Assembly: GCA_020205615.1 (NCBI GenBank) | Contig: CM035153.1 | Span: 100,461,735-100,525,734 of the forward strand | Length of the DNA: 64,000 nucleotides | DNA from: Panax quinquefolius | Lineage: Eukaryota; Streptophyta; Magnoliopsida; Apiales; Araliaceae | Direction: 5' to 3' | In this document: positions 1-12,754 of the stretch, piece by piece | Layout of the letters: every line of letters begins with the position of its first letter | How positions within the stretch are numbered: position 1 is the stretch's first letter | Position numbers and translations under genes: made by a program | The notes under the pieces: generated by a model | The model's input: the letters and a program-made list of their open reading frames with translations, nothing else | Database searches by the model: none | What the model was told of the DNA's origin: nothing

Positions 1-1009
1 ATAAACTTTGCAATCTCTCTCTTCATATTGTTCTACCAAAATGTATGTCGAAGATCACGATACATTTTAGTACTTCGAGGATGGATTGCAAATGGCGTAT
101 TGTGTGCCTCCATCATAATCTTGTACTTCAAATCGTAGTCGTTAGGAACACAAAGTCTAGAGTGGACTCAAGTATTCCTTCTTCATCAATTCTCGCTTAG
201 GAATAGCTCCTTCTTGTACTTTCTTCTTCATACGCATCAACTCCGATTGGTGACTTGAGAAACCTTAACTTTTCTATTAAAGTTGGCTCTGTCGTATACT
301 TGACATCATCGCACTTTTCGTTCCGTATATGATCTTCTACTCACCGCGTCGCCGGCTACCACGTTCGCTTTCGGGATGGCATGATCGTAACATGTCTTTG
401 AAATGAGTCTCCTCTTGAGTTCTTGAAGCTCTTCCCACATTCCTTGCTCCATTCAATTTTGTATCTCTACGAGTCAATTGCGTTAATGGAATAGCGATTC
501 GAGAATATCCTTCAACGAATCTCCGATAATAACCAACTAAGCCTAAAAAGCTACGTATTTCGATTCTTGACTTAGGTTGCTCTCAACTCGTGACTCATAT
601 CCCAATCTTGGATAGCCGTCACAATGACACCTATCGATTTACTATCGCATACGAATATGGCGTCCCTACAGAGAGTCGGCTTAGGTGAATTCCACAAAGG
701 AAGTCACAAAATAAAGGCTCGGTACCAAATTCTATAGTTGAATTTTAACTCACGAAGTTCAATAGGAGCCATTCGATATGAGATTTTAGAAATGAGTTTT
801 GTCTGGGTTCAAAGTCGATACAAAATTTAATATCGAAGCTTTGGGAGTAAGCGAAGAAATTCTTCAGAAATACGTCGGGAAAATCAATAACAACAGAATA
901 TTATTCAAATCGACGTGTCTTTATTCAAATCCATAACATGGACTAAGAAAACTTGACATCCGTAATAAACGAATGACTTCATGGCTTGATATGAAAATGT
1001 TTGACTACA

Positions 1010-1345
1010 ATGGTTTGATTGCTTGAATTGAATAACGAGTTGCTTAGGAATATGAAAACTAACAACCTTACAAAAGCAATCAATTTGGCGTGATGAGTAG
1101 TTAACCTTAAAATCACATCAAAAGCAAATATCTAAATAGAAATAAGGTTAACAGTAATGTGATAGTGCCAACTTGAATCAAGCAAGATTTTTAAACAACG
1201 GATGTAATGAAAGTTTCTCCTAATGGAGTCTCCACGAGATAGGTCAAAGTTTAATTTCTCCGTAGTCAAGTTCAAACGTTGGTAGCGCAAGTAAGAGAGA
1301 TAAAAGAATGGGTAGAACCAATATCTAGTAAGGTATATACTTCAT
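1010..1345 (-). pseudogene. Aspartic protease remnant of element A
   Basis: Retropepsin-like protease, which would cleave Gag-Pol. The active-site region at about 1300-1335 on the minus strand reads YTLLDIGSTHSF. The family usually has D-T/S-G here, so Thr has become Ile. The downstream part around 1080-1120 retains a TTHHA-like stretch seen in relatives. The reading frame is broken in several places. Confidence 0.65.
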
Positions 1346-1488
1346 GAAATTTATAATTAACTAACCCGCGCTAACTTCGGGTTCCTCGCATTTTGACCGA
1401 TCACAACAAACGCTCTTCCCTAAATCGTTGACTTTGACTTTTTACGAGAGATCTTTTTGAGTCACCGTCCCATTGAACTAGGTTTCAT

Positions 1489-2578
1489 TCATCGTCTAAT
1501 CTCGAGCGATATGTCCTTCCTTTCCACAATTATAGCATACCTTGAATCGTTGTGGGCGGTTTGGTGATATGTCCCTCTTTTCGCATTTGTAGCATATAAT
1601 GACCGGTGGTCGTTCTCTTCCCTTAAAACTAGTTGCTCTTTGGCCGACGTCTTCACATGGTCGTTGTTGAATCTCCTTTTTTTAAAATCTCCTCCCGACT
1701 CGCTTCTTCTATTTTCATGGCCACGATTACCACCAGAGTGGTTACCGCCTTTGTCTGTATTCTTCTTTCTCCGCTGGTTATCGTTATTCTGATGACTGCT
1801 ATCTTCGGTATGATCCTGGTTATGGTCCCTCGGTTGAACGTACTCGTTATCTCGCTCTAACAACTGAGCCCTGTTGACAACATCTGAATAGAGAGAAAAT
1901 TTATGAGAAATGAGATACTGACGTATGTCGGGTTTCAAACCTCTTAGAAACATCCGCGTCATACGTTCCTCATTCTCCACCAAATGAGGTGCAAACCTGG
2001 ATAACTCCGCCAACTTCGCCTCGTACTGGGACACCGTCATGTTATTCTGCTCTAGTCTAATAAACTCCACTTCCTTCATATGACGAATACTTTCAGGGAA
2101 GTACTTGTCATTGAACTGTTTCTGAAACGTCTCCCATGACATGCTGAGTGCAGCTGGATGGGTACGCTTCACAGATTCCCACCGATGTCTCGCCTCGCCA
2201 CGGAACATAAAGGCGGCGAATGGAACTTTCTGTTCCTCCGTGCATCCCAAGACATCGAATATCTTGGTAATTTGTTTGACCCACGTCTCACCTTAATCGG
2301 ATCCGGCTTTCCCACTGCGGTGGTCCCAACTCTTTGAACTGCTTGGCTGTGACCACCCGTGAATTGCTATCATTTCCTCCTGTATTTTGAACACGAGTCT
2401 CCCTCGTCTGATTTTGCATGAACTGCAAAAAGCTTCTAAACATCCCCTCGTTCATCATCTGCTCAGTGGTGTTGTTCACAGGAGGAACATTACCAGCCTG
2501 TTGCACGTTCTCCTCGTTGGTGAGTACAGGCATCTCCACGGTCTCATTTACTCCACTGTTAATATTCTCAGTCGACAT
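1489..2578 (-). pseudogene. gag: gag polyprotein of element A, frameshifted
   Basis: Retrotransposon Gag, which would form the cytoplasmic virus-like particle. The start is taken as the ATG at 2578 (MSTEN), the equivalent of the start in E1 and E2. The first piece runs to about 2288 and carries the conserved KQFKELGPP motif. Reading then shifts frame into 2250-1489, which holds the capsid-like core (EQKVPFAAFMFRGEA, FNDKYFPESIRHMKEVEF, MTVSQYEAKLAELSRFAPH) and a basic, Asn/Gly-rich linker. Two zinc knuckles follow out of frame: the second reads CYNCGKEGHIAR, the first has lost its spacing. At least two frame changes make it non-functional as read, although some may be sequence errors. Confidence 0.85.
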
Positions 2579-2752
2579 TCTCAAATACTGTCATAAAATA
2601 AGGGTTAATTAAGGAAATCAATATATCACATAATATCCCTATATACTGACCAACTAACAAATAAGCTTAGGTAGGACACACTAGCGAAGGATTTACTCGT
2701 CTCTCCCCTCCTAGTTCTATTCCCCGATCTCCGCCAGAGATCATATCCCTAA

Positions 2753-2764
2753 GCTCGATATTAA
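2753..2764 (-). promoter_or_regulatory. Primer binding site of element A, degraded
   Basis: Just inside the 5' LTR the minus strand reads TTAATATCGAGC. The better-preserved E2 has TTGGTATCAAAGC here, close to the plant initiator tRNA-Met primer site TGGTATCAGAGC. The GG pair has become AA. Confidence 0.6.
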
Positions 2765-2766
2765 TC

Positions 2767-5592
2767 TGTGGCGCCCCAAAATAGGTATACACAACACCCA
2801 TTCTGAGTCGCCAAATACATGGTACAAGAAGCAAACTACAACTTTATTATTACAACAGTAAAACTGTGAGTTTAAATACAGATATTATCTTCTAGACAAT
2901 ATCTATACTCAAATAAATCCTCATCACATTTATTGATACATTATTTTACAAAAATGGTGAGGACTACTAAACAATCCTTTCTAAAACCTTCATTCCATAC
3001 CCCTACTAGTACTTTCGCTTACATTCTCGCCTCCCGAGAAGAAAAATGGAACAACAAGGAAAAAGGGTGAGCTCAACTAGCCCGGTAAAGAATATTATGA
3101 CTAAGATAATATACAACAAATTATCGTTAGTCTTCAACAGGAAAAAAATCGATAGAATACAATAGAATAACAAGTTTCGGATCAATATTCGCGTGGAAAT
3201 AATAATTCATAGAAGAGTTACGTAGAGAATGAAATCTACTATAATCTATGAATTTAACAATCCATCATCAATATTTTATCCTCAGTAACACCAATCAATA
3301 TTCATCTCAAATCAAATATTCATCATTTTACACTGAGCCAAAGATATTCATCGATTATGTCATGTTCATTTAAACACTGCTCATCTTTGCACTCTGAGCC
3401 CAAAGATATTAATCAATCGGTTATGTTCATCTCAACACTGTTCATCTTTTGCACTACAGCCAAAGATATTCTTCAGAAATCATTCATCTTTGCACTACAG
3501 AAGGCGAAGATATTCAATAATATCATCATTTAAGACCGAGGATGATGAAAATATTTTAAAGAAACGAATCCAAAGAAACAAAATGACAAGGATTAAGGAT
3601 TAAGGATTAAGTACTTGGTTTTATCCACGCCCAAAAATACCTCAAAAATAATCATAGTGGTGTAAAATTCAAGAATGATCAAAACATGGATACAATCGAG
3701 TTAGTATCCGAATAGATATTTTGGACAAAAAGAAGAAATTTTATTTTTCTATGAATAGTCAGATCGTGAATAGTCTCAGATATCGTGAATAAAGTCAGAG
3801 TATCGTGAATAGTAACTCAAACACCAAAAGATAGAAATTCCACAAAAACATCTTCACGCTTCATGAATAGTACTCGTGAATAGTAACTCGTGAATAGTAA
3901 CTCATGAATAGTAACTCGTGAATAGTAACTCATGAATAGTAACCCATGAATAGTAACCCCGACATGAAAAAGTTTCAAATTTGATAAAAACTTCAAATCA
4001 ACATTTCAGTATAATGATATTGAAGAAATAATATCATTACAAAAAAAATAATATCCCTTACCTCGAAAGATCAAGATTTACTTAAATTGAAACACCTGGG
4101 ATATAGGCTATGACTTGGACTTGCAATCAGTATAGCAATACTCAAAGTATACTCAAAATACTCACAAGAATACGCTCGATAATATAGAGAGAAAACTTGA
4201 GTTTACGGTGTGATTTTCAATTCTAACCTAAGCACCTATTTATAGGAAATTGCTTAGAACACCAAAGCGAAAAAATTTAATAAATTAATAATATAATTAT
4301 ATTATTTTCTACACATGTCTAGAATCTGATTTCAGCCATCAAACACATGCCACCTTCTAGAAAAAATATAGAAAAAACGTTTTCTAATTTTAAATATTTT
4401 AAACTTCAAAAATCAATTATTTGAGCTTGGTGCTTCAATAATTCATAATAAATAGCCCTTTCATCAGAAAATTCGAATCTCACGAGTTTTATAGGAAATT
4501 CAATTCTCTACAACTTTGCGAGAAGAAAGTTTTTCCAAATTCCAATCGAGAAATTGACCAAATCCACAAACGGGTGATTTTACAAGTTATAATCAAATTT
4601 GATTCAATAATTGTGTCCACCAACACACAAAACATGTGTTAAACATTTAATGCCACAAAATACTCTTTCTCCTCATATACTCATATATCCCACATTCATT
4701 GTAAAAATATCACCGTTAATATATTATTAAAATAATATATTTAAATGAATTATTTTATCGAAAAAAGATAAAATATTAATTTTCAACAATTGTCATTTTA
4801 AAATTTTCTCCATCTATATCCACATAAAATCAATATTTTCCTCATCATATAAATCAATAATTAATTATTCACAAATAATATTACAGAATCACAATATTGA
4901 CAACCAGCGGTTCCCTGGAAGAGGGGCTTTCGAATAAGAATTTCTTCTTCTTGGCGCGCAAGAAATTAGGTGACCAAACCTCTCCTTAGATGAACTTTCT
5001 AGACATTGCCAATAATGTTATCTAATAATATTATTCGGATAATATGAATTATTGCTTCGATAATGAAAGATACCGTGTAATGACAATTATTGAAACAACG
5101 AATATAAAATATCAACGCAGTAATTATTAACTCAATAAAATCTTTGAGCGATAATTATCATAACCATTATTGAGTAGTGCCTTCTTACGTAAGAATCAAT
5201 AATTGGTGCAATACCAAGTGCTACTGCTTCAATAACGCCGTATTAGTGTGTTTTAACCACCGGGTATTCCAACAAGATACTTGTGAATAACTAACTTCTG
5301 TAGCCGTTATTTAAAAACAACTTATATTTGTCGCTTTCTTCATCCAACCGCTTTTCGTTATGGGGCCCACACATGGTCATTTATCGATTTAATATTCCCG
5401 ATCGCATTTAATATTCCACGACCAAACGAATATTCCCCAACAACAATGAATATTTTATAACCACTTGCTTATTTTGAAATATTTGCATATTTAACCCTTA
5501 ACTATCCACATTAATCAAATCAACCCTTACTATTTCAAAATAATAAATAAAGGAAATTCTTTTTTTATTTAAAAAAATTTCGAGGTCTTACA
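2767..5592 (-). repeat. Tekay/Del-like LTR shared by two element bodies
   Basis: An LTR of 2826 bp with + strand ends TGTGGCG...TCTTACA, so the element is transcribed from the minus strand. It contains a TATAAATAG box (4236-4244), short GAATAGTAACTC repeats (about 3755-3955) and CATCTTTGCACTACAG repeats (about 3340-3520). On its left lies a primer site plus gag; on its right lies a polypurine tract plus integrase C-terminus. It is thus the 5' LTR of element A and at the same time the 3' LTR of the remnant at 5593-6367, a tandem LTR-internal-LTR arrangement. Confidence 0.9.
4236..4244 (-). promoter_or_regulatory. LTR TATA box
   Basis: TATAAATAG on the minus strand. The same box with the same flanks occurs in every LTR of this family in the window, so it is the likely core promoter at the U3/R border. 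Confidence 0.6.
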
Positions 5593-6367
5593 ACCTCCCT
5601 CCTTATGAAATTTAGATCGTCCTCGAAATTGACGTGACGATACTGTGTGTTTTGAAAAGGTGAGGATACCTCGCTTTCATTTCCGTTTCAACTCCCGGTC
5701 ATTTCCTCTATAACATGATTCCTCCACAAAACTTTAACTTGTGGTATAACCTTTCATGCGTAGGATATGCTCCTTCCTATCCAAAATCTTGACAGTACCT
5801 CCTCATACGTTAAGTCTTCTATTATCTCGTCCGTTCTCTAACTCTATAACGTGGTTCGGTCTTTCACATATTTACGAAATACGGATATATGAAACACATT
5901 ATGAACACGAGACATACTCGAGGTAACGCAAGTCTATAAAGTACATTTCCTACTTCGGTCAAGAATTTGAAATGGACCGATAAATCATGGATTGAGCTTT
6001 CCTCTCTTCCCAAATCTTGTAACACCCTTCCACGGGGCAACTCGCAACAATACATGATCCCCACATTAAATTCCACGTCCTTTCGATGAAGATCCGCATA
6101 ACTCTTTTGTCGATCTTGTGCCGGTTTGTATCGTTATCGAATCATTAGTCATACGTACTAACTCGGGTCCCAACAATGTTGCTTCACCCACCTCATCCCA
6201 ACATATTGGAGAACGACATTTTGTCCATATAATGCTTCGAATGGAACCATGCCTATATTTGTTTAATAACTATTGTTGTATGAGAATTCCACCAATGGCA
6301 AGTACTTATCCCAACTTCCTTTGAAATCTAGGACACAGAGTTTTAATATATCTTCAAGAGTTTGAGT
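5593..6367 (-). pseudogene. Integrase C-terminus and chromodomain-like tail, truncated element remnant
   Basis: The 3' end of a gypsy pol, nearly identical to 10106-10866 in E1. It begins with the polypurine tract (minus strand TAAGGAGGGAGGT at 5593-5605). It includes the integrase C-terminal motif around 5864-6076 (VGNVLYRLALP, then VHNVFHISYF in relatives, frameshifted here) and the end of the integrase core. It stops abruptly near 6367 inside the stretch encoding the QTLEDIL motif, where opposite-strand LTR sequence begins. The junction shows only a few bases of microhomology. The rest of the element is absent. Confidence 0.75.
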
Positions 6368-7234
6368 ACCGCATACATGGTGAAATTTTTCTATTATTCC
6401 ATTCTTTATTATTACTCATTGGAATAACTTTGTCTGTCTGGGTCTATCGCATGCACAGTGAATTCTGTTGTTATTCCATTCTTTATTATTCTATTGGAAT
6501 AACCTATTTGTGCGGTCTATAACATGCCTGGTGAATTCTGTTGTTATTCTATTCTTTATTATTATGTTGGAATATCTTGTGCATAAGGATTACGCATGAC
6601 CCGGTTTCCGTTCTTTATTATTACATTGGAATATCCGCACTCATGCGATTATGCATGACCTGGTTCCATTCTTTATTATTCTGTTGGAATGAACTGTCTG
6701 TGCGGTCTATCGCATGGATGGTGAATTCTTCTGTTATTCCATTATTTATTATTCTGTTGGAATAACTTGTTTATGTGGATTACCACATGCATGGTGAATG
6801 ATCCTTCATATTCATTCTTTATTAAATTATGGAAATGATCTGTCCACGTGGATTACCGCATGGCGGATGAAAATCCATTTACAGTTTCGTATATTCTATT
6901 ATACTCGTATGAAATATCATTTCTTTTGTACTCGTCATGAAATAATATTTTATTTGGTATTTTTCTGTTACGAGTTACTATTCACGGGTTAGTATTCACC
7001 CAGTTACTATTAACTCTAGTATTATTCACTCGGGTATTTGGGGCACTTTTCATGCCGGAATACTATTCACGGGTTACTATTCACCCAAATTACTATTCAC
7101 CCGAATATTATTCACTCGGGTATTTGGGGTATTTTTTGTGTCGGGGTACTATTCACGGGGTACTATTCCCAAAGTACTATTCATGATGAAAAATTAATTC
7201 TTTTCTGTCCAAATTATTTTTGGTACATGAATAT
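6368..7234 (+). repeat. Plus-strand Tekay-like LTR fragment P1, left part
   Basis: A piece of an LTR in the opposite orientation to its neighbours. It contains six or so diverged tandem units of about 65-75 bp (TTATTCCATTCTTTATTATT plus TGGAATAACCTGT) at 6385-6835, which occur inverted in both E2 LTRs. It also has ACTATTCACGGG short repeats at 6965-7190. It ends at the E1 insertion site with AATAT (7230-7234) and resumes at 16923. Its own 5' end is missing. I see no coding potential. Confidence 0.8.
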
Positions 7235-10105
7235 TGTGACGCCCCCAAAATAGGTATACACAACACCCATTCTGAGTCGCCAAATACATGGTACAGAAAC
7301 AACTACAACTTTATTATTACAACAGTAAAACTGTGAGTTTGAATACAAATATTATCTTCTAGATAATATCTATACTCAAATAAATCCTCATCACATTTAT
7401 TGATACATCATTTTGCAAAAATGGTGAGGACTACTAAACAATCCTTTCTAAAACCTTCATTCCATACCCCGACTAGTACTCGCTATATTCTCGCCTCCGA
7501 GAAGAAAAATGGAACAACAAGGAAAAGGGTGAGCTCAACAAGCCCAAGAAAAGAATATTATGACTAAGATAATATACAACAAATTATCGTTAGTCTTCAA
7601 CAGGAAAAATCGATAGAATACAATAGACAACAAGTTTCAGATCAATATTCGCATGAAATAATAATTCATAGAAGAGTTACGTAGAGAATGAAATCTACTA
7701 TAATCTATGAATTTAATAAATCCATCATCAATATTTTATCCTCAGTAACATCAATCAATATACATCTGAATCAAATATTCATCTTTGCACTACAGCCAAA
7801 GATATTCATCACTAGTCATGTTCATTTAAACACTGCTCATCTTTGCACTACAGAGCCAAAGATATTAATCAATCGGTCATGTTCATCTCAACACTGCTCA
7901 TCTTTGCACTACAGGCCAAAGATATTCTTCAGAAATCATTCATCTTTGCACTACTGGGCCAAAGATATTCTTAAGAAATCATTCATCTTTGCACTCTGTG
8001 CCAAAGATATTTCATAATATCATCATTTAAGATCGAGGATGATGAAAATATTTTTTAAAAACGAATCCAAATGAAACAAAATGACAAGGATTAAGGATTA
8101 AGGATTCGTACTTGGTTTTATCCACGTCCAAAAATACCTCAAAAATAATCATAGTGGTGTAAAATTCAAGAATGATCAAAACATGGATCTGATCGAGTTA
8201 GTATCCGTATAGATGTTTTTGACGAAAAGAAGAAATTTTATTTTTCTATGAATAGTCATGCAGTATCGTGAATAGTCTTGTGATATCGTGAATAGTCTTA
8301 GATATCGTGAATAGTAACTCAAACACCAAAAGATAGAAATTCCACAAAAACATCTTCACGCTTCATGAATAGTACTCGTGAATAGTAACTTCGTGAATAG
8401 TAACTCATGAATAGTAACTCGTGAATAGTAACTCATGAATAAGAACTCATGAATAGTAACCCCACATGAAAAAGTTCCAAATTTGATAAAAACTTCAGAT
8501 CAACATTTCAAAGATAAATGATATTGAAGAAATAATATCATTACAAAAAAAATAATATCCCTTTACCTCGAAAGATCAAGATTTACAGCTAGAATCTACC
8601 CATATAGTCTTTGAAGGAACTTGCAAATCGCCTAGCAATACTCAAAGTATACTCAAAATACTCACAAGAATACGCTCAAAATATCGAGAGAGAAATAGAG
8701 AGAAAACTTCAGTTTCTGGTGTGATTTTCAATTCTAACCTAAGCACCCTATTTATAGGAAAATGCTTAGAACACCAAAGCAGAAAATTTAATATAATATT
8801 AATATAATTATACAAATTTTCCTTAGCCCACCTTTTGGTCAAAACACCAGCCACACATGTTAATGATGTCCAAAAAAATACAAAAAACGTTTTTCTTAAC
8901 AAAAATAATTTAAACTCCCAAAAATCAATTATTTCGGAGCTTCTGAACTTCAATAATTCATAATAAATAGCCCTTTCATCAGAAAATTCGAATCTCGCGA
9001 GTTTTTATAGGAAATTCAATTCTCTACAACTTTGCAGAAGAAAGTTTTTCCAAATTCCAAACAAAAATCGACCGAAATCCACAAACGGGCGATTTTACAG
9101 GCTATAATCAAATTTCGGTCAATAATTGTGTCCACCAACACACAAAACATGTGTTAAACATTTAATGCCACAAAATACTCTTCCTCCTCATATACTCATA
9201 TATCCCACATTCATTGTAAAAATATCACCAGTAATATATTACTAAAATAATATATTTAAATGAATTATTTTATCGTAAAAGATAAAATATTAATTTTCAA
9301 CAATTGTCATTTTAAAATTTTCTCCATCTATATCCACATAAAATCAATATTTTCCTCATCATATAAATCAATAATTAATTATTCACAAATAATATTACGT
9401 AATCACAATATTGACAACCGTGCGCTTCCTGGGAAAGAGGGGCTTTCCAATAAGAATTTCTTCTTCTTGCTGCAATTAGATGACCAAACCTCTCCTGAGA
9501 TGTAACTTTCTAGACATTGCCAATAATGTTATCTAATAATATTATTCGGATAATATGAATTATTGCTTCGATAATGAAAGATCTTGTGTAATGACAATTA
9601 TTGAAACAACAAAGAATATAAAATATCAACACAAAGAATTATTAACTCAATAAAATCTTTGATAAGTAATTCATCGTAACCATTATTGAGTAGTGCCTTC
9701 TTACGTAAGAATCAATAATTGGTGCAATCTGGTATCTTCTTGCTCAACAACGCGATTAGTGTGTTTTAACCACCGGGTATTCAACAAGATTAATCTGCAA
9801 CAAACTACGCCAAGTTATTTAAAAACAACTTATATTTGTCGCTTTTTTTCATCCAATCGCTTTTCGTTATGGGGCCCACACATGGTCATACTTGCGCTCG
9901 TACGATTTAATATTCCCCACAAAGATTTAATATTCCACGACCAAACGAATATTCCCCACAACAATGAATATTTTATAACCACTTGCTTATTTTGAAATAT
10001 TTGCGTATTTAACCCTTAACTATCCACATTAATCAAATCAACCCTTACTATTTCAAAATAATAAATAAAGGAAATTCCTTTTTATTTAAAAATTTAGGTC
10101 TTACA
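7235..10105 (-). repeat. 3' LTR of E1
   Basis: An LTR of 2871 bp with + strand ends TGTGACG...TCTTACA. It carries a TATAAATAG box on the minus strand (8748-8756), CTATTCA-type repeats at about 8245-8460 and TTTGCACTACAG repeats at about 7770-8010. The mate is 14049-16922. Differences between the two are numerous but clustered at CNG-like sites. Confidence 0.92.
8748..8756 (-). promoter_or_regulatory. TATA box in E1 3' LTR
   Basis: Minus-strand TATAAATAG in the conserved context seen in all copies. Confidence 0.5.
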
Positions 10106-10118
10106 ACCTCCCTCCTTA
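10106..10118 (-). promoter_or_regulatory. Polypurine tract of E1
   Basis: The minus strand reads TAAGGAGGGAGGT directly before the 3' LTR. This is the expected site for priming plus-strand DNA synthesis. Confidence 0.75.
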
Positions 10119-11480
10119 TGAAATTTCGTCCTCGAAATTGACGTCACGATACTGGTGTTTTGAAAAGGTGAGGATACCTCGCTTTCATTTTCGCTTTCAA
10201 TTCCCGTGTCATTTCCTCTATAGTATGATTCCTCCACAAAACTTTAACTTGTGGTATAACCTTTGCGCGTAGGACATGCTCCTTCCTATCCAAAATCTTG
10301 ATAGGTACCTCCTCATACGTTAAGTCTTCTGGCTATCTCATCCGGTTCTAACTCAATAACGTGGTTCGGTCTTTCACATATTTACGAAATACGATATGTG
10401 AAACACATTATGAACACGAGACATACTTTGAGGTAACGCAAGGCTATAGGCTACATTTCCTACTCGGTCAAGAATTTGAAATGGACCGATAAATCGTGGA
10501 TTGAGCTTTCCTCTCTTCCCAAATCTTGTAACTCCTTCCATGGAGCAACTCATGAACAATACATGATCCCCTACTCTAAATTCCACGTCCTTTCGATGAA
10601 GATTCACATAACTCTTTTGTCGATCTTGTGCCGCTTTGTATACGTTGTCGAATCATTAGTCATACGTATTAACTCGGGTCCCAACAATGTTTCTTCACCC
10701 ACCTCATCCCAACATATTGAGAACGACATTTTGTCCATATAATGCTTGAATGGAACCATGCCTATATTTGTTTAATAACTATTGTTGTATGAGAATTCCA
10801 CCAATGGCAAGTACTTATCCCAACTTCCATTGAAATCTAGGACACGTAGTTTTAATATATCTTCAAGAGTTTGAGTAGTCCTTTCGATTGCCCATCCGCT
10901 TGAGGATGGTATGCCAAACCAATAGTAAATTAGCGCCCATAGCTTTCTAACCCCAAAATCATGAAGTGAATCTTGGGTCACGATCTAAAACTATGGATAC
11001 CGGCATGCCATGAAATCTCACAATCGCATTTACGTACATACGAGAAAAGGCGTTCAAGGAATAAGTCTCTCGATCGAGTAAGAAATGAGCGGACTTTGGT
11101 TAATCTATCAATAATAACCCAAATAGCATTGATGCCTTGAGAAACCGTAGGAAGACCCGTAAATGAAATCCATAGTAATGTGTTCCCACTTCCATTCCGG
11201 AATCTCAAGTGGTTGCAACGGACCCTTAGGTACAAGATGCTCCGCCTTTACATCGCGTTGTAAGTTAAACACATCGAGATAAACTTTGCAATCTCTCTCT
11301 TCATATTGCTCCACCAAAATGTATGTTGAAGATCATAATACATTTTGTTACTCCCTGGATGGATTGCAAAAAATGTGTTGTGTGCCTCCATCATGATTCT
11401 ATGCTTCAAATCAAAATCATTAGGAATGCAAAGTCTGGAGTTGACTCGAAGTATTCCTTCTTCATCAATTCCCGCTTAGG
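10119..11480 (-). pseudogene. Integrase of E1 with zinc finger, core and chromodomain-like tail, frameshifted
   Basis: Integrase, which would insert the cDNA into the chromosome. From right to left: an HHCC-type zinc-finger region at about 11460-11270; the catalytic core with LQPLEIPEWKWEHITMDF (first Asp) and INAIWVIIDRLTKV at about 11235-11050; [20 protein letters not shown] at about 10900-10790; and the C-terminal domain with VGDHVLFMS, VGNVAYSLALPQSMSRVHN (10607-10374). Nearest the LTR, at about 10230-10150, is a chromodomain-like stretch (VKVLWRNHTIEE). Several frameshifts interrupt it. It is the best-preserved catalytic part of E1, though not translatable as written. Confidence 0.8.
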
Positions 11481-11629
11481 AATAGCTCCTTCTTGTACTT
11501 TCTTCATCGCATCATTCCGGTCGGTGGCTTGAGCAACCTTAACTTTTTCTATTAAAGTTGGCTCTATCGTATACTTGACATCATCGCACTTTTCGTTCCG
11601 CATATGATCTTCTACTCAATCGCCACCAC

Positions 11630-12160
11630 CACGTTAAACTTTTTACTGGATGGTATGGTTAGAATATGTGCCGAAATGAGTCGCCTCTTGAGCTCTTGGA
11701 AAATCTTCTCGCATTCCTCGCTCCATACTGAATTTTGTATCTTTTCGAGTCAGCTAAGTTAACGGAATAGCGATTCGAGAATATCCTTCAACGAATCTCC
11801 GATAATAACTAACTAAGCCTGAAAGCTACGTCTTTCGATAATCGACTTAGGTTGCTCTCAACTGTGACTCATATCCCAATCTTGGATAAAGACGTCACAA
11901 TGACACCTATCGATTTACTATCGCATCGAATATGACGTCCCCTACAGAGAGTTCGGCTTAGGTGAATTCCACAAAGGAAGTCACAAAATAAAGGCTCGGT
12001 ACCAAATTCTATAGTTGAATTTTTAACTCTCGAAGTTCAATAGAGCCATTCGATATGAGATTTTAGAAATGAGTTTTGTACCGGGTTCAAAGTCGATACA
12101 AAATTTAATATCGAAGCTTGGGAGTAAGCCAAGAAATTCTTCGTAAAATACGTCGGGAAA
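11630..12160 (-). pseudogene. Reverse transcriptase remnant of E1, catalytic palm missing
   Basis: The RT N-terminus (DFPDVF at about 12140, ISYRMAPIELRELK at about 12060-12010) is followed not by the fingers/palm but by about 150 bp of other sequence (about 11990-11865). Then comes the thumb/connection (GLVSYYRRFVEGYSRIAIPL, about 11850-11760) and the start of the next domain (LTRKDTKF). The YxDD catalytic region is absent and RNase H is reduced to almost nothing before the linker at about 11610. Element A has the same breakpoints, so the deletion is older than both insertions. Confidence 0.75.
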
Positions 12161-12284
12161 ATCAATAACAACAGGAATATTATTCAAATCGACGTGTCTT
12201 TATTCAAATCCATAACATGGACTAAGAAAATTTGACATCCGTAATAAACGAATGACTTCATGGCTTGATATGAAAATGTTTGAC

Positions 12285-12752
12285 TACAATGGTTTGATTG
12301 CTTGAATTGAATAACAAAGTTGCTTAGGAATATGAAAACTAACAACCTTACGAAAATAATCAATTTTGGCATGATGAGTAGTTAACCTTAAAATCACATC
12401 AAAAACAAATATCTCTATAGAAATAAGGTTAACGGTAATGTGATAGTGCCAACCTGAATCAAGCAAGATTTATAAACAATGGATGTGATGAAAGTTTCTC
12501 TAACGGAGTTTCCACAGATAGGTCAAAGTCTAATTTCTCCGAGTCAAGTTTAAACGTTGAGCGCAAGTAAGAGAGATAAAAAGAATGGGTAGAACCGATA
12601 TCTAGTAAGGTATATACTTCAGAGAATTTATAATTGACTAACCGTGCTAACTTCGGGTTCCTTGCATTTTGACCGGAAGTCACGACAAACGCTCTTCCCG
12701 AAATCGTTGACTTTGACTTTTCTGGGACAGTCTTTTGAGTCACCGTCCCCAC
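12285..12752 (-). pseudogene. Aspartic protease of E1
   Basis: A retropepsin-like domain. The minus-strand reading from 12752 contains YTLLDIGSTHSF at about 12620-12585, with Ile replacing the usual Thr/Ser of the D-T/S-G catalytic triad. After a frame change at about 12460 a second piece carries TTHHAKID and VSFHIP (12466-12284), the usual end of the protease in this clade. The Asp itself is kept. Confidence 0.7.
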
Positions 12753-12754
12753 TG

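Larger units (their letters stand above)
1..2766 (-). mobile_element. Ty3/gypsy (Tekay/Del-like) internal region, truncated by the window edge (element A)
   Basis: Minus-strand internal region of an LTR retrotransposon. It matches 11279-14048 of the complete element E1 almost end to end, so the window starts in the integrase zinc-finger region. Reading from right to left it holds a degraded primer site (2753-2764), gag (2578-1489), a protease remnant (about 1340-1010), the RT N-terminus (about 950-760), a shared non-canonical block (about 720-580), the RT thumb/connection (about 560-480) and the RNase H-integrase linker. The RT palm and RNase H body are missing, exactly as in E1. Many frameshifts are present. 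Its 5' LTR is 2767-5592; its 3' LTR lies left of the window. Confidence 0.85.

Noticed and set aside
3340..3520. Regularly spaced repeats considered as a CRISPR-like array
   Set aside because: Units are diverged, spacers are also similar, and the array lies inside a plant LTR.
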